Shown here one piece after another: positions 1 through 5,141 of a stretch of DNA of 5,141 nt; position 1 is the first letter of the stretch, and each line of letters opens with the position of its first letter. The DNA is taken from positions 1 through 5,141 of the forward strand of contig JARFRI010000003.1 of NCBI GenBank assembly GCA_029287335.1, read 5' to 3'. The stretch is from Phycisphaera sp. (GTDB taxonomy: Bacteria; Planctomycetota; Phycisphaerae; Phycisphaerales; Phycisphaeraceae). The translations under genes were made by a program, and so were the position numbers. The notes beneath the pieces are model-generated. The model had not been told where the DNA came from, made no database searches, and was given only the letters and a program-made list of their open reading frames with translations.

Positions 1-49
1 CCCCCTTTTACATGCCCCGCCCCCCACCGATCTCTACACTAGAGTTGGA
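1..49 (+). other. Synthetic: degraded Illumina P5 primer plus 10-base i5 index
   Basis: Positions 24-39 read CCACCGATCTCTACAC, which is the 3' part of the Illumina P5 flow-cell primer (CCACCGAGATCTACAC) with two mismatches. Positions 40-49 (TAGAGTTGGA) sit exactly where a 10-base i5 index belongs, directly before the Read 1 adapter. The first ~23 bases are a noisier match to the 5' part of P5. This is library DNA and encodes nothing natural. Confidence 0.93.
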
Positions 50-82
50 TCGTCGGCAGCGTCAGATGTGTATAAGAGACAG
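50..82 (+). other. Synthetic: Nextera Read 1 transposon adapter (with Tn5 mosaic end)
   Basis: Positions 50-63 (TCGTCGGCAGCGTC) followed by 64-82 (AGATGTGTATAAGAGACAG) are an exact match to the 33-base Nextera Read 1 adapter. The second block is the 19-base Tn5 mosaic end. Natural sequence therefore begins at 83. Translation through it gives the well-known artefact peptide RQRQMCIRDR, which must not be taken as the N-terminus of the following permease. Confidence 0.99.
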
Positions 83-83
83 G

Positions 84-947
84 CGTGCGGTGGATGAGCT
101 GTATCGCGAGCTGGGCTACTGCGCCATCAATAAATCCAAGACGGACTTTGGCGCCATCAAGCTTTGGGGGCCGGATCTGGGCATCGACCGCAGCAGCCGC
201 AACGTCGGCGACCTAATCACCGAGCGCCTGCCGATCACGCTACTCCTAAACCTCATCACCGTGCCGTTGATCTATGTCGTCTCCATCTTTGCGGGGGTGA
301 TGGCTGCTCGACATCGCGGCGGCTTATTCGATGTCGGCTCGGGCGTCGTGATGCTCGCGTTGTACTCGATGCCGGTGATCCTCGCGGGCACACTCTTGAT
401 CGCGTACACCGCCAACGCGCAGTACCTGCGGTGGTTCCCCGCCTCGGGCGTACACGACCTGCGTGCGGACGAATGGCCGTTTTTCCCTTACTACCAGGAC
501 GGCGAACTGTACCGCGGCTGGCTGGTGGACTACGCATGGCACCTGGTCTTGCCGATCATCTGCCTGACGTACGGGGGCTTCGCGTTCCTGACCAAGGTCA
601 TGCGCGGCTCGGTGCTCGAGACGATCTCCGCCGACTTCGTCCGTACCGCGCGGGCCAAGGGCGTGTCTGAAAACCACATCCTTTTCCGTCACGTGATGCG
701 TAACTCGCTGCTGCCGTTGATCACGATGGCCGCCGCGATCCTGCCGGGGCTTTTCGTTGGCTCGTTCGTTGTCGAGTTCATCTTCTCGATCCAAGGGATG
801 GGCCTGCTGACCATCGACGCGGCTAAGAACCAGGACATCAACATCATCATGGCGACGACGCTGGTCGGCTCGATCCTCTCGCTCTTTTCGCTTCTGGTGC
901 GGGACATCCTCTACGCGATTGCAGATCCGAGGGTGAGCTATGAGTGA
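84..947 (+). CDS. Peptide-type ABC transporter permease, DppB/OppB/YejB-like (5'-truncated)
   Basis: This is one of two membrane subunits of a peptide/nickel-type ABC importer in the inner membrane. 287 residues remain. The true start and first membrane helix are cut off by the adapter junction at 82/83; the ATG at 12 is synthetic. Visible hallmarks are the GPDLGID segment (168-188), matching the family's GDLGxS region, then RLPITLLLNL leading into a helix (228-309). Further helices lie at about 345-412, 543-600, 711-786 and 837-910. The cytoplasmic EAA coupling loop (633-720) reads DFVRTARAKG...RNSLLPL, and the family end motif is DPRVSYE. The long extracytoplasmic stretch rich in W, F and Y (about 412-540), ending in DYAWHLVLP, resembles YejB more than classical DppB. 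Its stop overlaps the next gene's start, so the two are translationally coupled. The family is certain; the substrate (di-/oligopeptide or other) is not. Confidence 0.93.
   Translation, partial: RAVDELYRELGYCAINKSKTDFGAIKLWGPDLGIDRSSRNVGDLITERLPITLLLNLITVPLIYVVSIFAGVMAARHRGGLFDVGSGVVMLALYSMPVILAGTLLIAYTANAQYLRWFPASGVHDLRADEWPFFPYYQDGELYRGWLVDYAWHLVLPIICLTYGGFAFLTKVMRGSVLETISADFVRTARAKGVSENHILFRHVMRNSLLPLITMAAAILPGLFVGSFVVEFIFSIQGMGLLTIDAAKNQDINIIMATTLVGSILSLFSLLVRDILYAIADPRVSYE
929..933 (+). promoter_or_regulatory. Ribosome binding site for the DppC-like permease
   Basis: GAGGG lies 6 bases before the ATG at 940, inside the last codons of the upstream permease. It is the clearest Shine-Dalgarno match at any start in the window and supports ATG 940, eight bases overlapping the upstream gene's TGA (945-947), as the true start. 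Confidence 0.65.
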
Positions 948-2643
948 GCACACCCCCGCCGATCCGTCGAACCACGACATCCGACGCCGCCGCAGCCTCG
1001 TCGGACAGGCCGCGTTCAAACTCCTTGGCAAGACCGGAGCAGTGCTCGGGTTGGCGTGGATCCTGGTGACCGCCCTGCTCGGGTTTGTCGCGCCCCTTTT
1101 AGCAAACAGCTATCCACTGACCTGGCTGGTGCAGGATGAAGCCGGGCAATGGCATCGACAGTGGCCGGCGTTCGCGTATCTCACGCCACTGGACGTGATC
1201 TTGACGGCGGGCCTGCTGCTGATGGTCGGCTTGGCTTGTTGCTACCGCGCCGGTGGCAAGCTGTTTTGGGTCTGGCTCATGCCGATGTGCATGCTGCTGC
1301 TGCCCGCGTTTATCTTCCACCTGATCCAAGACCATGGCCGGCTGATGGATGTGTTCACCGCAGATCAAGTCGGTACCGCGTCGGTGGTGTGGTGGTGGTT
1401 TGGGCGCGTGCTGGCCGCCTTGCTCGCGCTGGGCGGCATCGCGATGTGCTCGGCCAAACTCGCCAAGCACCCGACCTGGCTGATAACCGCGATCGTGCTG
1501 TCGGTTGTGCTCAGCGGCATCCTCTTTATCCCCGGCCTGCGTGTTGAGCCTCGGCCTAACTTCGCTTACGACACCGTCCGCAAGATGATCACCGACGGTC
1601 AAGCAAAAGACGCGGTCTTCACCCTCGTGCCCTACTCGCCCGATGACCTTCAGGTCGATGCACCGGTAAACCCGAACCTGCTGCCCCCGGGCCCCAGCCC
1701 CAGCCAGGCCGACGTCGCCGCCGACATGATGTCCTATATGGAAAGCCAGTATGACATCCGCCTCTACAGCCTCGACCAGGCCAAAGGCGACGACACCGTC
1801 ACGCCGGCCCCGATCACGATCGATCAGGCCCTCGCCGCGGAGAAGCGGCTGTGGTCGGCGTATCAGAAACAGAACGCCGACGACCCGGCCTACGACAAGG
1901 CGCAAGGCGACAAACTGCGCACCAAAGTGCTCAAAGGGTTAGAGGTTTTCTCTGGATCCGAAGTGGGCCTGCGTTATCACCTGATGGGCACCACCGGCAG
2001 CGGGCAGGACCTCACCTCACGCATGATCCATGGCTCACGCATCGCCCTGATCATCGGCTTTATCTCCACCGGTATCGCCGTGATCATCGGCATCATCATC
2101 GGCGGGCTGCTGGGCTACTTCGTGGGCTGGGTGGACCTCATCGGCCTGCGACTGGTTGAAGTCTTCGCATCCATCCCCGTCATCATGCTGCTCATCATGA
2201 TCGTCGCGTTCTATGGCCGATCGCTCATCCTCATGATGGTCGTGCTTGGACTGACCGGGTGGGTCGGCTACGCGTACTTCATCCGGGCCGAGTTCCTCAA
2301 GCTCCGCAAGATGGACTACGTCATGGCGGCTCGCGCGTCGGGCACGCCGCTTTACCTGATCCTCTTTAAGCACATGCTGCCCAACGGCGTCGCGCCGATC
2401 CTTGTCGCCGCGAGCTTCGGCATCGCCGGGGCCATCATGACCGAAGCCACGCTCAGCTTCCTCGGGCTCGGTCTCGAAAATGAACCAAGCTGGGGGCAGA
2501 TGCTCAATGAAGCCAGACAAGGCGGCTCGTTCTCCTGGTGGCTAGCGATCTTCCCCGGTGCCGCGATCTTCCTCACCGTCTTTGCCTACAACCTCATTGG
2601 CGAAGCGCTCCGCGATGTCATCGACCCGCGAGCCGTCGATTAA
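940..2643 (+). CDS. Peptide-type ABC transporter permease, DppC/OppC-like, with large insertion
   Basis: This is the second membrane subunit of the importer, 567 residues where the family is usually about 300. Residues 33-55 are the N-terminal helix typical of OppC. The conserved core resumes at residue 347 with HLMGTTGSGQDLTSRMIHGSR, the family's HPLGTDxxGRDxLSRxxxGxR motif, followed by helices at about 366-392, 404-424, 427-447, 484-504 and 531-553. The EAA coupling loop is at 459-487 (DYVMAARASG...LPNGVAPIL), then TEATLSFLGLG (501-511) and the family ending LIGEALRDVIDPR. Between residue 56 and 346 lies extra sequence: four predicted helices (about 83-102, 108-129, 147-170, 180-199) and a hydrophilic stretch (200-340) that I do not recognise, including a proline-rich piece near 248-255. 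Four helices, an even number, would leave the core's topology unchanged and place the hydrophilic part outside the cytoplasm; that is inference. It overlaps the DppB-like gene by 8 bases and is followed 25 bases later by the ATPase. Confidence 0.95.
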   Translation: MSEHTPADPSNHDIRRRRSLVGQAAFKLLGKTGAVLGLAWILVTALLGFVAPLLANSYPLTWLVQDEAGQWHRQWPAFAYLTPLDVILTAGLLLMVGLACCYRAGGKLFWVWLMPMCMLLLPAFIFHLIQDHGRLMDVFTADQVGTASVVWWWFGRVLAALLALGGIAMCSAKLAKHPTWLITAIVLSVVLSGILFIPGLRVEPRPNFAYDTVRKMITDGQAKDAVFTLVPYSPDDLQVDAPVNPNLLPPGPSPSQADVAADMMSYMESQYDIRLYSLDQAKGDDTVTPAPITIDQALAAEKRLWSAYQKQNADDPAYDKAQGDKLRTKVLKGLEVFSGSEVGLRYHLMGTTGSGQDLTSRMIHGSRIALIIGFISTGIAVIIGIIIGGLLGYFVGWVDLIGLRLVEVFASIPVIMLLIMIVAFYGRSLILMMVVLGLTGWVGYAYFIRAEFLKLRKMDYVMAARASGTPLYLILFKHMLPNGVAPILVAASFGIAGAIMTEATLSFLGLGLENEPSWGQMLNEARQGGSFSWWLAIFPGAAIFLTVFAYNLIGEALRDVIDPRAVD

Positions 2644-2655
2644 GCTATCAATCAA

Positions 2656-2660
2656 CCGGA
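2656..2660 (+). promoter_or_regulatory. Weak ribosome binding site candidate for the OppD-like ATPase
   Basis: CCGGA ends 8 bases before the ATG at 2669. It is a poor Shine-Dalgarno match and is listed only because it is the best purine-containing element in the 25-base gap. The choice of start rests mainly on the protein alignment. Confidence 0.25.
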
Positions 2661-2668
2661 CATTTATT

Positions 2669-3736
2669 ATGAGCAAAGAACCCGTTTTAGAAATCAATAA
2701 CCTCGCCATCAGCTTCCCCGGCGGCGCCGAGGGCCGACGCGTCCAAGCCGCCGACCACGTGTCGATGTCGATCTTCCCGGCACAGACCCTGGCCGTCGTC
2801 GGCGAGTCCGGCTCGGGTAAATCCGTCAGTGCGCTGAGCGTCCTGCAACTAATCCCCCACCCGCCGGGACGGACCGACCACGGCGAGATCCTCTGGACTG
2901 CCGACCCCACTCGGCCGCACAAAGACTTGCTCAAGTACAGCGACAAGCAGATGCGTAAGGTCCGCGGCAACGAGATCGCGATGATCTTCCAGGAGCCGAT
3001 GACCTCGCTTAACCCGGTGTATACCGTCGGCGAGCAGGTGCTCGAAGCGATCCTGCTGCACCAAAACGTCGGAAAAGAAGGCGCACTAGCGATCGCGGAG
3101 AAGGCCTTGCGCGATGTCGGGATTGCCGACCCCAAGAGCCGACTCACCGAGTACCCGCACCAGCTCTCCGGCGGGATGCGGCAGCGCGTCATGATCGCGA
3201 TGGCCCTAGCCTGTCAGCCCGCCCTACTGCTGGCCGACGAGCCAACCACCGCGCTGGACGTCACCATCCAGGCACAGATCCTCGAACTGCTCCGCAAGCT
3301 GCAACACGACAAGCAGATGGCCATCATGCTGATCACGCACGACCTGGGCGTCGTCGCGGAGAACGCGGATGTCGTGGGCGTGATGTACTCGGGCCGAATC
3401 GTCGAGTACGCCAACGTCTACGACATCTTCAACAACCCGATGCACCCGTACACCAAGGGCCTGCTCAAGTCGATGCCCGTGCTCGGGCGGCGCGTCGATC
3501 GGCTGCCCACCGTCATGGACGGCGCGATCGTCGAGAACTTCCCCAAGGGCTACACCTGCGCCCCACACATCGACCAGCAAAACCCCGACGGCGGCTACGG
3601 CGGCGCGGACGCAAGGCTCTACGAAGTCGCCGACAAACACTGGGTCCTCTGCACCAAAGACGGTGGCCCACCGGCCCAAGACCCGCCCGCACCAAAGCTG
3701 AACTACATCCGCGAGGATGCGACCGCCAGCGTCTAA
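2669..3736 (+). CDS. Peptide-type ABC transporter ATP-binding protein, OppD/DppD-like
   Basis: This cytoplasmic ATPase powers the importer; 355 residues, slightly longer than typical OppD/DppD. All nucleotide-binding motifs are intact: Walker A GESGSGKS (45-52), Q-loop [10 protein letters not shown] (107-116), signature LSGGMRQR (166-173), Walker B LLLADEPT (186-193), D-loop ALD (195-197) and switch histidine H224 in LITHDLG. The oligopeptide-transporter C-terminal region follows ([16 protein letters not shown], 255-270). I chose ATG 2669 because [12 protein letters not shown] aligns with normal family N-termini and leaves a 25-base gap after the previous gene. The same frame is open back to ATGs at 2558 and 2615, but those would add an unrelated extension lying inside the permease gene. 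Odd point: the usual four C-terminal cysteines are reduced, with C297 (GYTC) and C328 (HWVLC) present but the RC and third cysteine positions lacking. No OppF partner follows. Confidence 0.95.
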   Translation: MSKEPVLEINNLAISFPGGAEGRRVQAADHVSMSIFPAQTLAVVGESGSGKSVSALSVLQLIPHPPGRTDHGEILWTADPTRPHKDLLKYSDKQMRKVRGNEIAMIFQEPMTSLNPVYTVGEQVLEAILLHQNVGKEGALAIAEKALRDVGIADPKSRLTEYPHQLSGGMRQRVMIAMALACQPALLLADEPTTALDVTIQAQILELLRKLQHDKQMAIMLITHDLGVVAENADVVGVMYSGRIVEYANVYDIFNNPMHPYTKGLLKSMPVLGRRVDRLPTVMDGAIVENFPKGYTCAPHIDQQNPDGGYGGADARLYEVADKHWVLCTKDGGPPAQDPPAPKLNYIREDATASV

Positions 3737-3774
3737 GCGGAAACTGCTAGCTCAGCGCCGCAACCACGGCGACC

Positions 3775-3780
3775 TACAAT
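3775..3780 (+). promoter_or_regulatory. Possible -10 element, giving a leaderless start for the metallopeptidase
   Basis: TACAAT differs by one base from the TATAAT consensus and ends 6 bases before the ATG at 3787, so a transcript initiated from it would begin at or next to the start codon. No recognisable -35 box is found 16-18 bases upstream, and no Shine-Dalgarno precedes the ATG, which suits leaderless translation. The 50-base gap is short enough that read-through from the transporter genes is equally possible. Confidence 0.25.
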
Positions 3781-3786
3781 CACAAC

Positions 3787-4815
3787 ATGCAGCAATTTCA
3801 ATGCATCTGTGATGGGCCGCTTTACTTCGACAATCGATCGTGCATGTCCTGCAATCGGTCGGTGGGCTGGTGTGAGTCTTGCAAAAAGATTGTCGGGCTG
3901 AACGCCGTGGCCGGGGGCCATGTCTGCTCCGCCGGGCACACGGTTTACAAATGTCAAAACGGCGTGTTGCACGATGTTTGTAATCGTTACCACGGAGCAG
4001 CAGGGTCGTTGTGTGGGGCCTGTCGCCTGAACCGGACGATACCGGACCTCTCTATCGCCGGACACCTTCAGCGCTGGTCCAGGCTTGAGTCGGCCAAGCG
4101 GCGGATGCTGTATGACCTTGAACTGGTCGGGTTTCACGCTGACGTAGAAAACGGGCCGTTGCCGCTACGCTTCGACTTTAAGACCGATGCGGTCCCACAG
4201 GGCGACGGGCGCTGGCAACGTTTAGGCAATGGGCAGAAGGTGTTCACCGGGCATGCGTCCGGCGTCATCACGATCAACGTGCGCGAGGCCGACAGCGTTG
4301 AGCGCGAAATCAATCGGGTCGCCTTGGGCGAGCCGCAGCGGACACTGATCGGTCACTTCCGCCACGAAGTGGGCCACTATGTCTGGGACGTGCTGATTAA
4401 AGATCAGCCTCAGCAGCTTAAAGCATTTACAGACGTCTTCGGAGACCCGTACCAACCCGCCTACGGCGACGCACTGAAGCGCCACTATGCCCAGGGGCCG
4501 CCGGCCGATTGGCCCGAGCGTTTCATCAGCCCTTATGCATCGATGCACCCCTGGGAAGACTTCGCAGAGACCTGGCAGGCGTACCTCGATATCTTCGGCA
4601 CGCTGGAGTTATTAGCGTCTTATGGCTGGCTGCATCAGCAAACCGCCATAGCCGACCTACCCGCGCGGATCGATGCCTACGTGAGGACGGGCGTCAGCCT
4701 CAACGAACTGAACCGCAACGCCGGCCTGCTGCCGCTGATACCCGAGATGTTCAGCAAGCCGGTGCGAGAAAAGCTCGCACAGATCCATGCCTGCCTGGGA
4801 TCCGGCAGCGCTTAA
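3787..4815 (+). CDS. Putative zinc-binding metallopeptidase with N-terminal zinc-ribbon region
   Basis: The 342-residue protein matches, from memory, the family annotated as putative zinc-binding metallopeptidase (Peptidase_Mx type) with a leading zinc-ribbon. The N-terminal ~80 residues hold eleven cysteines (6, 8, 19, 22, 29, 32, 47, 56, 65, 76, 79), including CxxC pairs 19/22, 29/32 and 76/79, consistent with bound structural zinc. CRLNRTIPDLS (79-89) and AKRRMLYDLELVG (103-115) follow. The catalytic part contains VFTGHASGVITINVREAD (152-169) and GHFRHEVGHYVWD (189-201), where H193-E194-x-x-H197 is a zinc-metalloprotease HExxH motif. HPWEDFAETW (254-263) probably supplies the third zinc ligand, E257 or E261. 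No signal peptide or membrane helix is seen, so it is probably cytoplasmic. Its natural substrate is unknown to me. It is unrelated to the transporter by sequence and sits 50 bases downstream on the same strand. The start is the first in-frame ATG, directly before the conserved FQCxC motif; no Shine-Dalgarno is visible. Confidence 0.9.
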   Translation: MQQFQCICDGPLYFDNRSCMSCNRSVGWCESCKKIVGLNAVAGGHVCSAGHTVYKCQNGVLHDVCNRYHGAAGSLCGACRLNRTIPDLSIAGHLQRWSRLESAKRRMLYDLELVGFHADVENGPLPLRFDFKTDAVPQGDGRWQRLGNGQKVFTGHASGVITINVREADSVEREINRVALGEPQRTLIGHFRHEVGHYVWDVLIKDQPQQLKAFTDVFGDPYQPAYGDALKRHYAQGPPADWPERFISPYASMHPWEDFAETWQAYLDIFGTLELLASYGWLHQQTAIADLPARIDAYVRTGVSLNELNRNAGLLPLIPEMFSKPVREKLAQIHACLGSGSA

Positions 4816-4823
4816 TGCACACC

Positions 4824-4861
4824 TTGATGGACAGCGTCCGATGCGTATCAATAAGAGACGG
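4824..4861 (+). other. Degraded internal copy of the Nextera Read 1 adapter (probable artefact)
   Basis: From 4832 the sequence follows the adapter as CAGCGTC, one mismatch, GATG, one mismatch, GTAT, a 4-base insertion (CAAT), AAGAGAC, one mismatch, G. That is 23 of 26 adapter bases in order. Bases 4824-4830 (TTGATGG) loosely continue the match into TCGTCGG. The orientation is the same as the left-end adapter. It lies just after the metallopeptidase stop, in non-coding sequence. It could be a mispriming or chimera scar; chance similarity is less likely but not excluded. Confidence 0.5.
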
Positions 4862-4910
4862 AGCCAAGGGTGTAAAGTCATCAATGAAGCCAGTTGCTCT
4901 AGCCGGGTGC

Positions 4911-4939
4911 CACACAACTGGCCGAAGGCCTGCTGTGTG
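4911..4939. repeat. Imperfect hairpin downstream of the metallopeptidase
   Basis: CACACA (4911-4916) pairs with TGTGTG (4934-4939), and GGCC (4920-4923) with GGCC (4927-4930) around a GAA loop. Between these two stems lie one C-G pair and two mismatches. No T-run follows, so it is not a classical Rho-independent terminator, and it begins 95 bases after the stop codon. The surrounding 4816-5020 stretch contains no gene that I can support. If the adapter-like scar at 4824-4861 is real, the hairpin may not belong to this locus. Confidence 0.4.
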
Positions 4940-5020
4940 TCGAGTGATCTAGGCGCAAGTAATACGGATCCCGTTTTGAATCTGCGCACTGCGACGATTC
5001 GATGGTGCCGTGGTCAAGGC

Positions 5021-5053
5021 CTGTCTCTTATACACATCTGACGCTGCCGACGA
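5021..5053 (-). other. Synthetic: Nextera Read 1 adapter, reverse complement
   Basis: CTGTCTCTTATACACATCT (5021-5039) is the reversed Tn5 mosaic end, and GACGCTGCCGACGA (5040-5053) is the reversed Read 1 tail. The match is exact. Natural sequence ends at 5020. Translation across it gives the artefact peptide SLIHI. Confidence 0.99.
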
Positions 5054-5097
5054 CCTGTAGAGTGTGTTGATCTCGGTGGTGGGCGGATGATTTTAAA
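5054..5097 (-). other. Synthetic: i5-type index and degraded P5 primer, reverse complement
   Basis: CCTGTAGAGT (5054-5063) occupies the index position. Bases 5064-5092 follow the reversed P5 primer (GTGTxGATCTCGGTGGTxGxCGxATxATT) with a handful of mismatches. The end therefore carries the same P5/Read 1 arm as the left end, not the P7/Read 2 arm, but a different index. Confidence 0.92.

Positions 5098-5141
<44 letters not shown>

Noticed and set aside
64..82. Tn5 mosaic end as evidence of a natural transposon
   Set aside because: It is attached to the synthetic Read 1 tail at both contig ends (also 5021-5053), so it is library preparation DNA and not an IS50/Tn5 insertion.
12..83. Apparent N-terminus of the first permease starting at ATG 12
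   Set aside because: The codons come from the P5 primer remnant, index and Nextera adapter; the peptide RQRQMCIRDR is a known translated adapter artefact.
324..1031. Long open frame on the minus strand (235 codons) across the permease genes
   Set aside because: Its product is rich in R, H, D and Q with no recognisable domain and lies antisense to well-conserved permease sequence; it is a shadow of GC-rich coding DNA.
1099..1905. Long open frame on the minus strand (268 codons) opposite the DppC insertion
   Set aside because: I considered it because the insertion is unusual. The product has the R/H/Q/G-rich composition of an antisense shadow and no domain, while the plus-strand frame is continuous with conserved permease sequence on both sides.
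2558..2668. Upstream in-frame ATGs (2558 and 2615) for the ATPase
   Set aside because: They lie inside the DppC-like gene and would add residues with no resemblance to the ATPase family; [12 protein letters not shown] from 2669 is the normal type of start.
3756..3771. Small inverted repeat CGCCG-CAACCA-CGGCG between the ATPase and the metallopeptidase
   Set aside because: A 5-base-pair stem is expected often in GC-rich DNA and no T-run follows; there is no good case for a terminator.
4862..5020. Possible tRNA or small RNA gene in the final non-coding stretch
   Set aside because: I found no T-loop, anticodon arm or acceptor pairing; the only structure is the imperfect hairpin at 4911-4939.
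4787..5041. Small plus-strand open frame after the metallopeptidase
   Set aside because: It starts inside the metallopeptidase gene, has no plausible domain, crosses the adapter-like scar and ends in translated Nextera adapter (GLSLIHI).

Overview
The window is a GC-rich bacterial fragment of about 4.94 kb (positions 83-5020) that still carries Illumina/Nextera library adapters at both ends. The first 82 and last 121 bases are synthetic: P5-like primer, a 10-base index, the Read 1 transposon adapter, and a 44-base poly-G run at the far right. These must be trimmed before the ends are interpreted. Peptides such as MCIRDR at the left edge and SLIHI at the right edge are translated adapter.

The natural sequence holds four same-strand genes. 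Three form a tight peptide/nickel-type ABC importer operon: a 5'-truncated DppB/OppB/YejB-like permease (84-947), a DppC/OppC-like permease whose start overlaps the previous stop by 8 bases (940-2643), and an OppD/DppD-like ATPase 25 bases further on (2669-3736). Together they would form the membrane channel and one of the two ATPases of an importer that takes up short peptides or similar solutes delivered by a periplasmic binding protein. The binding protein is not in the window and may lie upstream of the cut. No second ATPase (OppF/DppF) follows. After 50 bases comes an unrelated gene (3787-4815) for a putative zinc-binding metallopeptidase with an N-terminal zinc-ribbon-like cysteine region and an HEVGH active-site motif. 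It may be read through from the operon or have its own promoter.

The odd points are a DppC-like subunit almost twice the usual length, with an inserted block of four predicted membrane helices plus about 140 soluble residues; an OppD-like ATPase whose C-terminal iron-sulfur cysteine set is mostly lost; and a degraded internal copy of the Read 1 adapter at 4824-4861, which suggests the last ~160 natural bases could be a chimeric join.

The organism cannot be fixed from the sequence. The GC-rich codon use, the enlarged DppC and weak Shine-Dalgarno signals at two of the starts would fit Planctomycetota (Phycisphaerae-like), but this is a low-confidence impression. I see no CRISPR, RNA gene, natural insertion sequence or defence system, and nothing that makes a convincing wholly new system.
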